Source: Marinobacter sp. LA51 (GTDB taxonomy: Bacteria > Pseudomonadota > Gammaproteobacteria > Pseudomonadales > Oleiphilaceae). From it: a DNA stretch of 64,000 nt. Position numbers and translations under genes: made by a program. Shown here one piece after another: positions 17,605 to 26,815 of this stretch (its first letter is position 1; every line of letters starts with the position of its first letter). The stretch lies in contig NZ_AP028070.1 in the NCBI RefSeq assembly GCF_030297175.1, positions 992,001 through 1,056,000 on the forward strand, written 5' to 3'. A model generated the notes under the pieces. That model saw nothing but the letters and a program-made list of their open reading frames with translations. It was not told the origin of the DNA and did not search any database.

Positions 17605-18700
17605 ATGGAAATCAATCCCATTGTGACGAAGATTAAAGACCTTCGTGAGCGCACTGAAGCGCTCAGGGGGTATCTTTGACTACGATCAACGAAGTGAACG
17701 ACTGGTCGAAGTAGAGCGCGAACTGGAACTGCCCACCGTTTGGGACGACCCAGAGCGGGCCCAGGCGCTAGGTAAAGAGCGCTCCGATCTTGAGCTGATT
17801 GTGAAAACCATCGACAACCTCACCAGTGGTCTGGGCGACGCCGAGAGTCTGCTCGATCTGGCCGCCGAGGAAGAGGATGCCGACACGGTCGGGGAGATCG
17901 AAGCCGATCTGGAATCGCTCGACAAAGAGCTGGAAAAGCTGGAATTCCGCCGGATGTTCTCCGGGGAAATGGATTCCAATAATGCCTACCTGGACATCCA
18001 GGCCGGCTCCGGCGGCACCGAAGCCCAGGACTGGGGCAACATGCTGCTGCGCATGTACCTGCGCTGGGCAGAGCGTCGCGGCTTCAAGGCTGAGATTGTC
18101 GAACTGCAGGAAGGCGACGTGGCCGGTATCAAGAGTGCCACCATTCACATCCAGGGCGACTACGCTTATGGCTGGCTGCGCACCGAGACCGGTGTCCATC
18201 GTCTGGTTCGCAAGTCTCCGTTCGATTCCGGTAATCGTCGTCACACCTCGTTCTCGTCGGTGTTTGTGTCGCCGGAAGTGGACGACAGCTTTGAGATTGA
18301 GATCAACCCGTCGGACCTGCGCGTCGATGTCTACCGGGCATCCGGTGCTGGTGGTCAGCACGTTAACCGGACCGAATCTGCGGTCCGTCTGACCCACAAT
18401 CCGACCGGTATTGTGGTGGCCTGTCAGGCTGGCCGAAGCCAGCATCAGAACAAAGACCAGGCCATGAAACAGCTGAAGGCGAAGCTGTTTGAGCGCGAGA
18501 TGCAGGAGCGCAACGCGGAGAAACAGAAGGCCGAGGACGCCAAGGCCGACATCGGCTGGGGCAGCCAGATCCGTTCTTATGTGCTGGATGACAGCCGCAT
18601 CAAGGATCTGCGGACCAAGGTTGAGACCAGTAATACCCAGACGGTACTGGATGGCGATATTGATAAATTTATCGAAGCCAGCCTGAAGATGGCGCTGTAA
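17605..18700 (+). CDS. prfB: Peptide chain release factor 2 (programmed +1 frameshift)
   Basis: RF2 releases peptides at UGA and UAA. Reading from the ATG at 17605 gives 24 codons ([24 protein letters not shown]) to an in-frame TGA at 17677-17679. After a +1 shift at CTT-T, reading resumes at GAC 17678 and runs to 18700, giving 364 residues in total, the usual RF2 length. The stop-recognition motif SPF ([12 protein letters not shown]) and the catalytic GGQ ([15 protein letters not shown]) are present. The apparent break is autoregulation, not damage. lysS follows after 51 bp, as in E. coli. Confidence 0.98.
17665..17679 (+). promoter_or_regulatory. prfB programmed +1 frameshift site
   Basis: AGGGGG (17665-17670), a Shine-Dalgarno-like stimulator, is followed by TAT CTT TGA at 17671-17679. 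This is the canonical RF2 frameshift signal: when RF2 is scarce the ribosome pauses at TGA and the P-site tRNA slips from CTT to TTT. Confidence 0.97.
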
Positions 18701-18751
18701 TTATTAGCAGCGCCCAAAGAACCCGGACATTCCCGATTTTAGTGAGCCAAC

Positions 18752-20284
18752 ATGACTGATCACACCCAGAATGCACAGCCTGAGGACAACAAGCTGATTA
18801 CCGAGCGTCGCGCCAAACTGTCCGAGCTTCGCGAGCAGGGCAATCCCTTCCCTAACGATTTTCGTCGTGATGCCACCGCAGCCGAGCTGCAGGCGACCTA
18901 CGGCGAGAAAACCAAGGAAGAGCTGGAGTCCATGGGTATCAAGGTGGCCATCGCGGGCCGCATGATGCTGGATCGTAAGGCGTTCAAGGTGGTTCAGGAC
19001 GCGTCTGGCCGTATCCAGATTTATGCGTCGAAAGACGTGCAAAAGGACACCAAACACTGGGATCTGGGCGATATCATTGGTGTTCGGGGCACCTTGTCGA
19101 AATCTGGCCGGGGCGATCTTTACGTCACCATGGACGAATACGTGCTGCTGACCAAATCCCTGCGTCCGCTGCCGGAGAAGCACAAAGGCCTGACCGATAC
19201 CGAGGCCCGTTATCGCCACCGGTACGTGGACCTGATGGTCAATGAAGACAGCCGTCGGGTGTTCCACGCCCGTTCGAAAATCATCAGTACCATGCGTCAG
19301 TACTTCACCGACCGGGATTTCATGGAAGTGGAAACCCCAATGCTACAGGTGATCCCAGGTGGCGCCACCGCTCGTCCGTTTGTGACTCATCACAACGCCC
19401 TGGGTATCGACATGTACTTGCGCATCGCGCCGGAGCTGTTCCTCAAACGTCTGGTTGTCGGTGGCTTTGAGCGGGTGTTCGAGATCAACCGGAACTTCCG
19501 GAATGAGGGACTTTCGACCAGGCATAACCCGGAATTCACCATGGTTGAGTTCTATCAGGCCTACGCTGACTACAACGACCTGATGGACCTCACCGAGGAC
19601 ATGATCCGCACCATTGCCCAGAAAGTTCTGGATACCACCACGGTGGTCAACACCCGAACCTTGTCCGATGGCACCGAGGAGTCGGTGGAGTACGACTTCG
19701 GTAAGTCGTTCGAACGCCTGACTGTCGTTGAAGCCATTCTGCGCTACAACCCCGACGTGAAGGCCGAGCAACTGGCCGACGAGAGCTCCGCCAGACAGGT
19801 TGCCAAGGATTTGGGTATCCACCTGAAGGAAGGCTGGGGCCTGGGCAAGGTTCAGATCGAGATCTTTGAAGCCACGGCCGAGCATCGACTGATTCAGCCG
19901 ACCTTCATCACCGAGTACCCGAAAGAAGTGTCGCCGCTGGCTCGCTGTAAAGACAGCAATCCGTTTGTCACCGAACGATTCGAGTTCTTTGTCGGTGGTC
20001 GCGAAATCGCCAACGGCTTCTCCGAGTTGAACGATGCCGAAGACCAGGCTGAACGTTTTCAGGAGCAGGTCGCCGAGAAGGATGCCGGTGACGACGAGGC
20101 CATGTTCTACGATGAAGACTATGTCATGGCGCTGGAATACGGCCTGCCACCGACCGCCGGTGAAGGTATTGGTATCGACCGTCTGGCGATGCTGCTGACC
20201 AACAGCCAGTCAATCCGTGACGTCATCCTGTTCCCGGCCATGCGTCCGGAGCACAAGGCAGAAACCCGCAACAACGAGGGCTGA
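18752..20284 (+). CDS. lysS: Lysyl-tRNA synthetase (class II)
   Basis: Charges tRNA-Lys in the cytoplasm. The 510 residues contain an N-terminal OB-fold anticodon-binding domain (about 70-180, [28 protein letters not shown]), class II motif 1 near [15 protein letters not shown], motif 2 [32 protein letters not shown], and motif 3 [30 protein letters not shown] at the C terminus. It is complete, with the usual length. It sits between prfB and ung, three bases before the ung start. Confidence 0.98.
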   Translation: MTDHTQNAQPEDNKLITERRAKLSELREQGNPFPNDFRRDATAAELQATYGEKTKEELESMGIKVAIAGRMMLDRKAFKVVQDASGRIQIYASKDVQKDTKHWDLGDIIGVRGTLSKSGRGDLYVTMDEYVLLTKSLRPLPEKHKGLTDTEARYRHRYVDLMVNEDSRRVFHARSKIISTMRQYFTDRDFMEVETPMLQVIPGGATARPFVTHHNALGIDMYLRIAPELFLKRLVVGGFERVFEINRNFRNEGLSTRHNPEFTMVEFYQAYADYNDLMDLTEDMIRTIAQKVLDTTTVVNTRTLSDGTEESVEYDFGKSFERLTVVEAILRYNPDVKAEQLADESSARQVAKDLGIHLKEGWGLGKVQIEIFEATAEHRLIQPTFITEYPKEVSPLARCKDSNPFVTERFEFFVGGREIANGFSELNDAEDQAERFQEQVAEKDAGDDEAMFYDEDYVMALEYGLPPTAGEGIGIDRLAMLLTNSQSIRDVILFPAMRPEHKAETRNNEG

Positions 20285-20287
20285 GCC

Positions 20288-21019
20288 ATGCATCCGGTTG
20301 AGGTTCTGGCGCATCAGCTCAGGCCTGACCGGGGCTGGTCCGACCATCTCGGCAATGAATTCCGCCAGCCCTATATGAAGGCGCTGGCGGGGTTTCTGGC
20401 GGCGGAGCAGCAGGCCGGCACGGCTTTGTTCCCGGCCCGCGATCACTGCTTCAATGCCCTCAACAGTACCCCTCTTGCCAATGTCTCCGTGGTGATACTC
20501 GGGCAAGATCCCTATCATGGCCCCGGGCAGGCTCACGGGCTGTGCTTTTCGGTCCGGCCTGAGGTGGCGACGCCACCGTCTCTGGTCAACATCTTCAAGG
20601 AAATTCGCAGCGATCTCGGTATCGAGACGCCTGATCACGGATGTTTGCAGCCGTGGGCTGATCGTGGCGTGCTGTTGCTGAACAGTGTGCTGACCGTCGC
20701 GCAGGGTCAGGCTGGCGCCCATCAGGGCAAGGGCTGGGAGACGTTTACCGATAAGGTGATCGAGACCGTCAATCGTGAGCGTGACGGGGTGGTGTTTTTG
20801 CTCTGGGGTGGTTACGCCCGCAAGAAAGGTCGGCATATCGATCGAGATCGACACCTGGTGCTGGAAGGGCCGCATCCTTCGCCGTTGAGTGCTTATCGCG
20901 GCTTTTTCGGCTGCCGCCACTTTTCCCGCGCTAATCAATGGCTGCAACAAAAAGGGCAGCCATCCATCGATTGGGCGCTGCCCTCCAAAGCCGAGTTGTT
21001 TGCTAACTATCAGTTCTAG
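20288..21019 (+). CDS. ung: Uracil-DNA glycosylase (family 1)
   Basis: Removes uracil from DNA as the first step of base-excision repair. The 243-residue protein holds the water-activating motif LGQDPYHGPGQAHGLCFSV (Asp74) and the Leu-intercalation loop HPSPLSAYRGFFGCRHFS (His196), together with LLNSVLTV. Both active motifs are intact. The ATG lies three bases past lysS, indicating co-transcription. It converges on the HDOD gene with about 40 bp between the stops. Confidence 0.97.
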   Translation: MHPVEVLAHQLRPDRGWSDHLGNEFRQPYMKALAGFLAAEQQAGTALFPARDHCFNALNSTPLANVSVVILGQDPYHGPGQAHGLCFSVRPEVATPPSLVNIFKEIRSDLGIETPDHGCLQPWADRGVLLLNSVLTVAQGQAGAHQGKGWETFTDKVIETVNRERDGVVFLLWGGYARKKGRHIDRDRHLVLEGPHPSPLSAYRGFFGCRHFSRANQWLQQKGQPSIDWALPSKAELFANYQF

Positions 21020-21061
21020 CGATCAACCCCGGTCATCAAGTTTGACCCTCATTCCCAGCAG

Positions 21062-21895
21062 TTACTGCAGAAGCGCCATTGCGGCTTCCATCTGGGCGTT
21101 CAGGTCTTCTTCCTCACTCATGTCGATGTTCGGATCAAGGCCCAGGCGCTCGAATGCGGGGATGCCATTCCAGTCCATTTCCGTCCATGGATGCTCGCTG
21201 CCTGACACCAGTTGCAGGTTGGCTACCATGACCAGATCGGCGTAGTCGGCGGCCGGGGCCTGGCGCTGGAACTTGGCATATTCTAGCGGCACATTCTGCA
21301 GTTCGGGCGGGAAATCCCACTTCTTCAAAATGGTGGCACCCAGGCGTGGGTGCAGTTCATCAATGATATTGTCGAGCATGATGCTGCTGATCTGGATGTC
21401 CTGGTCTTCCACGTAACGAAGAATCGGCAGTACGCCAATCAGGTGCACCAGCCCCGCCAGTGTCGCCTGGTCGGGTTTGAGTCGGGTGTAATGCTGCGCC
21501 AGTACGTGACAGACGCCCGCGACTTCGGTGCTGGTCTGCCAGGTCGCACGCAGGCGCTTGTCGATCATGTCTGAGGTGGCCTGGAACATCTGTTCCATGG
21601 CCAGGCCCATCGCCAGGTTGCTGGTGTAGGCCATGCCCAACCGGCTGACCGCCATGTTCAGGTTCTCAATGGCGCGGCTACCCCGGAACAGCGGGCTGTT
21701 GCAGACCCGAATGATACGAGCAGACAAGGCGGTGTCATTACTGATGACCTTGACCAGATCGGCAATGCCCGAATCCTCGTTCTCCGCGATCTCCCGAACC
21801 TGCAGGGCGACTTCCGGCAGCGTAGGCAGCAGCAGCTTGTCATTTTCAATGGCATCAATCAGTTCGGTCTTAATGGTCTCGACGATATTCGACAT
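21062..21895 (-). CDS. HDOD domain protein
   Basis: A 277-residue cytoplasmic protein with one HDOD domain over about residues 20-215 (LPTLPEVALQVREIAENEDSGIADLVKVISNDTALSARIIRVCNS opens it). HDOD proteins are regulators related to HD phosphohydrolases but usually without metal ligands, and here the HD position reads LVHLIG, so no hydrolase activity is expected. A conserved acidic tail follows (MSEEEDLNAQMEAAMALLQ). The start at 21895 (MSNIVETIK) is preferred over a TTG four codons upstream; neither has a good ribosome site. Function is unknown; relatives influence motility, biofilm or stress signalling. Confidence 0.8.
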   Translation of the reverse strand: MSNIVETIKTELIDAIENDKLLLPTLPEVALQVREIAENEDSGIADLVKVISNDTALSARIIRVCNSPLFRGSRAIENLNMAVSRLGMAYTSNLAMGLAMEQMFQATSDMIDKRLRATWQTSTEVAGVCHVLAQHYTRLKPDQATLAGLVHLIGVLPILRYVEDQDIQISSIMLDNIIDELHPRLGATILKKWDFPPELQNVPLEYAKFQRQAPAADYADLVMVANLQLVSGSEHPWTEMDWNGIPAFERLGLDPNIDMSEEEDLNAQMEAAMALLQ

Positions 21896-22012
21896 GGTCA
21901 GTAGCAATCCGCTTGTCAGGGGTGGGCTTCGGCGGTCAAAAATAGCCAGTGCCCATAAAAATCAAATAAGTGAGTTACTTTATAGCAAATCAGCCGAGAT
22001 TTTCCTGTCAAC

Positions 22013-23026
22013 TTATGTATCTTTCTGAGCGCTTTTTTCTCGCTCGGGTACGGCGTAGGGCAGTGGCAGCTGTTCCAGCGTGAGGTCGGCATAACCGTCT
22101 ATCGATAGCGGTTTGTTTTCGGCATCGTGCCGGAGCACTGCGAGTAATTCACAGCTGCCGTTGGCCAACGCGATGGCATTGACCACGGTGCCCACTGACC
22201 GGCCGTCGGCGTGGACGGAAGTCCCGGGTTGCGGCGTCTCAGTGCTGCCAATCCGGCAGCGGTAAAGACTCTTTTTCAGCTGGCCGAGGAAGTGCATTCG
22301 TGCAATGACTTCCTGACCGGTGTAGCAGCCTTTTTTGAAGTGCACGCCACCGACGTGCTGCCAGTTCAGCATCTGGGGCACGAAAGCTTCCCGGGTCTGT
22401 TCTGTCAGACTGGCAATTCCGGCGGCAATCTCCGACGCTTGCCAGTCAGCTTCGGGATGTTCATCGGTGTCATCGAGGGCCGTCTGACCAGGCCCTGTGT
22501 GCCAGAGTTCAAACCGGTCGAGGCCATCGGCAGTTGGTTCGACGCGAATCAGGAAGCCACCGTCAACGGCCACCGTATCGCCGGGCTGGTTGAGCTCGCT
22601 GAGCCCGTCACCAGCCAGGGCGCTTGCCACCGAGGTGCCGAACAGACCCATGACACGGCCTTCGTTGACTGTCTCTGCCGACGTACCCCGGAACAGCATC
22701 AGGTATTTGCGCAGTTGGGTCAGGGTGGCGTCAGCCGAGTCGTGTTGCAGGTCAATCAGCACGTCGTCGCCGTCACGAACCATGCGCGTCAGGCAGTAGG
22801 CCCGGCCCTTGGGCGTGGCGGCGGCCGCGCGGGGTGAGTACCCAGTGACGACTTCATCGAGGTGTTGGCTGAATTGACCTTGCAGGAACTTGTCGGTGCC
22901 CGGTCCGCTGATGCGCACCAGCAGCTGGTTGCTCAAGCTCGACCAGCCGGTCTTGGGCAAAGGAAAATCGGCGGTCAATTGGTCAGAACCACTGTCTGCG
23001 GTGACCGGGGATTTCGCGTCAGTCAT
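22013..23026 (-). CDS. ygfZ: tRNA-modifying / Fe-S cluster assembly factor YgfZ
   Basis: Folate-dependent GcvT-like protein needed for some Fe-S enzymes such as MiaB. The 337 residues show the YgfZ signature KGCYTGQE at 232-239, followed by IARMHFLGQLKKSLYR, with a GcvT-like N-terminal domain (FLQGQFSQHLDEV). The start at 23026 has GGAG six bases upstream; an alternative four codons earlier has none. The minus-strand cluster nadB-sdhE-ygfX-ygfZ resembles the E. coli ygfZ/sdhE/ygfX neighbourhood. Confidence 0.93.
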   Translation of the reverse strand: MTDAKSPVTADSGSDQLTADFPLPKTGWSSLSNQLLVRISGPGTDKFLQGQFSQHLDEVVTGYSPRAAAATPKGRAYCLTRMVRDGDDVLIDLQHDSADATLTQLRKYLMLFRGTSAETVNEGRVMGLFGTSVASALAGDGLSELNQPGDTVAVDGGFLIRVEPTADGLDRFELWHTGPGQTALDDTDEHPEADWQASEIAAGIASLTEQTREAFVPQMLNWQHVGGVHFKKGCYTGQEVIARMHFLGQLKKSLYRCRIGSTETPQPGTSVHADGRSVGTVVNAIALANGSCELLAVLRHDAENKPLSIDGYADLTLEQLPLPYAVPEREKSAQKDT

Positions 23027-23047
23027 GGAGTACTCCAACTCGGGGCG

Positions 23048-23512
23048 TTACACGGGGCTTGGCTGAGATCGGCCCAGTCTGAGCCATACCCGCAGGCGAC
23101 GAAATTCATCTTCCGGCACGTTACCACGAACAGGGCCGGTGCCGGTCAGAAGAATCGCGGAATATGGGTACAACTTTGTGCCGACAGGACGAAGTTTCAA
23201 GAGTGCCAGGTGGGCACCGAGCTGACTGGAGCTGGCTATTTCCATGGCGGTGGTGCGGGAATGGCTTAGCTGGGCGTAGAGTTGCCCATCCAAAACCTGC
23301 AGGGCGGTCACGGCGCGTTTTGTCCTCAGCAACCCAGTACTACGGAACTGAAAGAGGGCGCCGGCCAGGGTGGGGATGAGGCCCAGCAGTAGCAGGCCTT
23401 TGTTGGCAGTACCTGCTATCAGGATAAAGCAGGCCATCGCCAGCCAGGGTGCCGAGGCAACCAGGCCGGCGGCCAGCGATGGCCGGAGTGGTAACTCAAT
23501 CCGGCTGGACAC
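23048..23512 (-). CDS. YgfX (CptA)-like membrane protein
   Basis: A 154-residue protein with two close hydrophobic segments (about residues 13-31 and 38-54) followed by a soluble C-terminal half. Size, topology and position directly behind sdhE identify it as YgfX. In E. coli this protein was described as CptA, toxin half of a proposed pair with SdhE/CptB that affects FtsZ and MreB; others dispute this. Its start overlaps the last 17 bases of sdhE, so translation is coupled. Sequence similarity within this family is low, so the call rests mainly on context. Confidence 0.75.
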   Translation of the reverse strand: MSSRIELPLRPSLAAGLVASAPWLAMACFILIAGTANKGLLLLGLIPTLAGALFQFRSTGLLRTKRAVTALQVLDGQLYAQLSHSRTTAMEIASSSQLGAHLALLKLRPVGTKLYPYSAILLTGTGPVRGNVPEDEFRRLRVWLRLGRSQPSPV

Positions 23513-23768
23513 GGTTCACAATCATGTCGACCATGCGCTGCAGATCCGGGTCTTCCGGCCGGCTACGCTGCATGAACCACTCGAACATGTCATTGTCCTC
23601 GCAGCTGAGCAACTTCTTATAGCGAGCCTTGTCTTCGTCTGGAAGGTCTCGGTAGACCTCCTCGATAAACGGAATGAGGAGGTTGTCCAATTCCAGCATG
23701 CCGCGGCGGCTGTGCCACCACATACGGTTGAAATCGACGTTGTCGGAGGAAGCAGTGTGTTCGGGCAT
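23496..23768 (-). CDS. sdhE: FAD assembly factor SdhE
   Basis: A small five-helix protein of 90 residues that helps attach FAD covalently to SdhA and FrdA. The family motif RGxxE is present as RGMLE at 22-26 (in [15 protein letters not shown]), and [23 protein letters not shown] is the typical second half. It overlaps ygfX by 17 bp and lies 48 bp downstream of nadB, itself an FAD enzyme (non-covalent), a pairing also found in Pseudomonas. Confidence 0.95.
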   Translation of the reverse strand: MPEHTASSDNVDFNRMWWHSRRGMLELDNLLIPFIEEVYRDLPDEDKARYKKLLSCEDNDMFEWFMQRSRPEDPDLQRMVDMIVNRVQPD

Positions 23769-23816
23769 AGCGGATTCCGTTGGGTTGAATGGGTTGTTGG
23801 CTAAAATACACCCCGG

Positions 23817-25442
23817 TCAGGGGGATAGCGTACGGTAGGTGGTTGGAACCAGCACGGTGTCCTTCGCTTCACCGGTCAGTCCGGGGAAATCCAGGGTGTA
23901 GTGCAGACCCCGGCTTTCCTTGCGCTGCAGGGCAGAGCAGATGATCAGGTCAGACACGGTCACCAGATTCCGCAATTCCAGCAGGTCATTGGATACCCGG
24001 TAATTGCTGTAGAATTCGCCAATTTCCCGGGACAGCAGATCGACCCGGTGCTTGGCGCGCTGCAGCCGTTTAGTGGTGCGCACGATTCCGACGTAGTCCC
24101 ACATGAAGTGGCGCAGTTCATCCCAGTTGTGCGAGATCACGACGTCCTCATCGGAGTCGCGAACCTGACTTTCATCCCAGCCCGGGGCGTCGGGCGGTGG
24201 CGGGATGTCCGCTTCCCGGCGGGCAATATCTGCCGCTGCCGAGCGACCGTAGACCAGACATTCCAGCAGAGAGTTACTGGCCATCCGGTTGGCTCCGTGC
24301 AAACCGGTAAAGCCCGCCTCGCCGACTACGTACAGGCCGTTGATGTCAGACCGGGCACGCTCGTCGGTGATGATGCCGCCGCAGGTGTAATGGGCGGCAG
24401 GCACCACCGGCAGGGGTTCGCGGGTAATGTCGATGCCAAAACCAAGGCATTTCTCATAGATGGTCGGAAAGTGGTGTTTGATGAAGTCGGCCGGTTTATG
24501 GCTAATATCGAGGTACAGATGGTCAGCACCCAGGCGCTTCATCTCATGGTCGATGGCCCGGGCCACGATATCCCGGGGCGCCAGTTCCGCGCGCTCGTCG
24601 AAACGATCCATGAAGCGGCTACCGTCTGGCAGCTTCAGCAGACCGCCTTCACCCCTGACCGCCTCGGTAATGAGAAACGACTTGGCATGAGGATGGTACA
24701 GGCAAGTCGGGTGGAACTGGTTAAATTCCATGTTGGCAACACGGCAGCCGGCCCGCCAGGCCATGGCAATGCCGTCCCCGGACGCGCCATCCGGATTGGT
24801 GGTGTAGCGATAGGCCTTGGAAGCACCCCCGGTGGCGATCACCGTAAAGCGGGCCCGGAAGAGTTCCACGTGGTTGTCTTCCAGGTTCAGGATATACGCA
24901 CCCACACAGCGGTTGCCGGGCAACGACAGCTTTCGGTTGGTGATCAGGTCGACGGCCACCCGGCTGGACATCAGTTCGATATTGGGTCGCGCCAGGGCCT
25001 GCTCGGTCAGTGTGGTGGACACCGCGTGGCCGGTCGCATCTGCGGCGTGGATGATGCGGCGATGACTGTGACCGCCTTCCCGGGTCAGGTGGTAATGGGC
25101 GTTTTCATCCTTCGTGAAATCGACACCGGAATTAATCAGCCAGTCGATGCTTTCACGGCCGTGCTCGACGGTAAACCGGACTGCATCCTCGTGGCACAGC
25201 CCGGCACCTGCGGCCAGAGTGTCCTGAATATGATCTTCGGTGGAATCGTCGTCATCGAGCACCGCGGCAATACCGCCCTGGGCCCATAGCGTCGCACCGC
25301 TGGAAATGTCGGCCTTGCTGATAACGCAGACCTGCAAGTGTTCGGGCAAGTTGAGTGCAACGGTCAGGCCGGCTGCACCACTGCCGATAACAAGGACATC
25401 GAATTCGTAGGACTGTGGCATTGGGTTGTGATCGCGGGCCAT
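23817..25442 (-). CDS. nadB: L-aspartate oxidase
   Basis: FAD enzyme that oxidises aspartate to iminoaspartate, the first step of de novo NAD synthesis. The 541 residues have the dinucleotide motif VIGSGAAGL near residue 20, the [15 protein letters not shown] segment, active-site region HHRRI-type ([16 protein letters not shown]), and HYTCGGI near the C-terminal half, with [23 protein letters not shown] for FAD. The ATG at 25442 is used; the ATG at 25421 ([13 protein letters not shown]) is nearly as likely, since neither has a clear ribosome site. It is divergent from rpoE, as in Pseudomonas. Confidence 0.96.
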   Translation of the reverse strand: MARDHNPMPQSYEFDVLVIGSGAAGLTVALNLPEHLQVCVISKADISSGATLWAQGGIAAVLDDDDSTEDHIQDTLAAGAGLCHEDAVRFTVEHGRESIDWLINSGVDFTKDENAHYHLTREGGHSHRRIIHAADATGHAVSTTLTEQALARPNIELMSSRVAVDLITNRKLSLPGNRCVGAYILNLEDNHVELFRARFTVIATGGASKAYRYTTNPDGASGDGIAMAWRAGCRVANMEFNQFHPTCLYHPHAKSFLITEAVRGEGGLLKLPDGSRFMDRFDERAELAPRDIVARAIDHEMKRLGADHLYLDISHKPADFIKHHFPTIYEKCLGFGIDITREPLPVVPAAHYTCGGIITDERARSDINGLYVVGEAGFTGLHGANRMASNSLLECLVYGRSAAADIARREADIPPPPDAPGWDESQVRDSDEDVVISHNWDELRHFMWDYVGIVRTTKRLQRAKHRVDLLSREIGEFYSNYRVSNDLLELRNLVTVSDLIICSALQRKESRGLHYTLDFPGLTGEAKDTVLVPTTYRTLSP

Positions 25443-25458
25443 AATGTGGACGCCTATT

Positions 25459-25485
25459 GAACTAAACTTTGCACGTGCTGTCTAT
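25459..25485 (+). promoter_or_regulatory. Candidate autoregulated sigma-E promoter of rpoE
   Basis: GAACTA at 25459-25464, a 16-bp spacer, then TCTAT at 25481-25485 resembles the sigma-E/AlgU consensus and has the same spacing as the dsbC site. AlgU operons elsewhere are autoregulated. Transcription would start near 25492. Confidence 0.45.
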
Positions 25486-25624
25486 TTGGCCTGAATGGGT
25501 CAGCCGCCTGCGGGGTGGTGCGCCCTCTTCTGTAAATGGACGCCGGACAGCAAGAATGAATCAACGAAATCTCGCAAAGGCCGAATCTTTGGCCGAGAAA
25601 ACAGGGAAGCCCGGCAAGCCGTCC

Positions 25625-26242
25625 ATGACTCCTGACCAAGACCCACGACAGGGTGAACGAAGCGACAGTCAGACCGATCTTCAGCTTGTACGCAAGGTGA
25701 GAAATGGTGATCGTGCGGCGTTCGATCTGCTGGTGGTGAAATATCAGTCCCGGGTGGCGTCGATCATCAGTCGTTATGTCTACGACAGTCAGGAAGTGAT
25801 GGATCTGACCCAGGAGGCCTTTGTTAAAGCCTTCCGGGCCATGGATCGGTTCCGCGGTGACAGTGCATTTTATACCTGGCTGTACCGGATAGCGGTCAAT
25901 ACCGCCAAGAATTATCTCGAGTCGCGTGGGCGCAGGCCGCAGGGCAGTGCAGACGTGGCCGAGGCCGAGAATTTCGATGACGGCGGTCGGCTCCGGGACG
26001 TTGCTTCGCCGGAGCGGATGTTGCAGCGGGAACAACTCCAGACGGCGTTGTCAGAGGCGATTTCCCAGTTGCCAGAAGAGCTACGCTCGGCGTTTTTGCT
26101 GCGCGAGTATGACGGGCTGAGTTACGAGGACATTGCCCGGATTCTCGACTGCCCGATCGGTACGGTGCGTTCGCGTATTTTTCGGGCCCGTGATTCCGTT
26201 GATCGATATCTCGGGCCTTTGCTCAATCATTCAGTGACGTAG
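25625..26242 (+). CDS. rpoE: RNA polymerase sigma-E factor (AlgU/RpoE)
   Basis: ECF sigma factor for envelope stress. From 25625 the protein has 205 residues. Region 2 is AFDLLVVKYQSRVASII, then DLTQEAFVKAFRAMDRFRGDSAFYTWLYRIAVNTAKNYL (about 33-99), and region 4 is LPEELRSAFLLREYDGLSYEDIARILDCPIGTVRSRIFRARD (about 149-190). Start choice is uncertain: AlgU is about 193 residues long, which favours the ATG at 25625, while an in-frame ATG at 25556 would add 23 residues; neither has a good ribosome site. A still longer reading from 25469 would begin inside the predicted promoter. It heads the rpoE-mucA-mucB-mucC-mucD cluster. Confidence 0.95.
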   Translation: MTPDQDPRQGERSDSQTDLQLVRKVRNGDRAAFDLLVVKYQSRVASIISRYVYDSQEVMDLTQEAFVKAFRAMDRFRGDSAFYTWLYRIAVNTAKNYLESRGRRPQGSADVAEAENFDDGGRLRDVASPERMLQREQLQTALSEAISQLPEELRSAFLLREYDGLSYEDIARILDCPIGTVRSRIFRARDSVDRYLGPLLNHSVT

Positions 26243-26257
26243 TTGAGGGTACATCCG

Positions 26258-26815
26258 ATGGATGATCGTCTCAGAGAAACACTTTCTGCCATGATGGACG
26301 ATGAAGCCGACGAGCTGTCGGTTCGTCGACTGCTGTCCCATGGTCGGCAGGACGAAGTTTGCGATCAGTGGCAGCGTTGGCAGCAGGTTCGGGGGTTGAT
26401 GCACAAGAATCACTCGCCGGCCGAGGGCGTCGATGTCAGTGGTGCCGTCCGTGAAGTCCTCGATGGCCGGCCCCCGAGCATTAGCAAAAAGGGTCCGGCA
26501 GCGCCCAGATCGGTAGTCCGCTGGCAGTGGCCAGCGGTTGCCATGGTCACCATGGCGCTGCTCATAGGCTTCGGTGCCGGTGCCGGATGGGAGTCGGCCG
26601 ACACCAATCAGGGTGCGCCGGTGGCAAGCGCTGAACTCAACAAGTCCACTGAGGTGCAAGCGGTGGATGAAGTGGCGTTGCAGGGGCTGGATCAGGAACA
26701 GTGGGAACACGTGAGTCGGTACTTGCTGGAACATGCCCAGCACAACAGCGTGGGTGCCGGTCGTGGATCGGTGGGCTATGCCCGCATGGTCAGTGCCACA
26801 GGCAGCGGTTACTAA
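26258..26815 (+). CDS. mucA: Anti-sigma-E factor RseA (MucA)
   Basis: Single-pass membrane protein that holds RpoE/AlgU at the inner membrane until it is cut by DegS/AlgW and RseP/MucP. The 185 residues begin MDDRLRETLSAMMDDEADELSVRRLL, the RseA N-terminal sigma-binding motif. One transmembrane segment lies at about residues 88-110 (WPAVAMVTMALLIGFGAGAG), followed by a periplasmic tail. The ATG at 26258 has GAGGGT seven bases upstream. The stop TAA overlaps the mucB ATG by one base. No truncation of the mucoid-mutant type is visible. Confidence 0.93.
   Translation: MDDRLRETLSAMMDDEADELSVRRLLSHGRQDEVCDQWQRWQQVRGLMHKNHSPAEGVDVSGAVREVLDGRPPSISKKGPAAPRSVVRWQWPAVAMVTMALLIGFGAGAGWESADTNQGAPVASAELNKSTEVQAVDEVALQGLDQEQWEHVSRYLLEHAQHNSVGAGRGSVGYARMVSATGSGY

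Noticed and set aside
17605..17679. Apparent truncated gene ending at TGA (possible pseudogene of prfB).
   Set aside because: The stop is the programmed frameshift site; the full RF2 is present.
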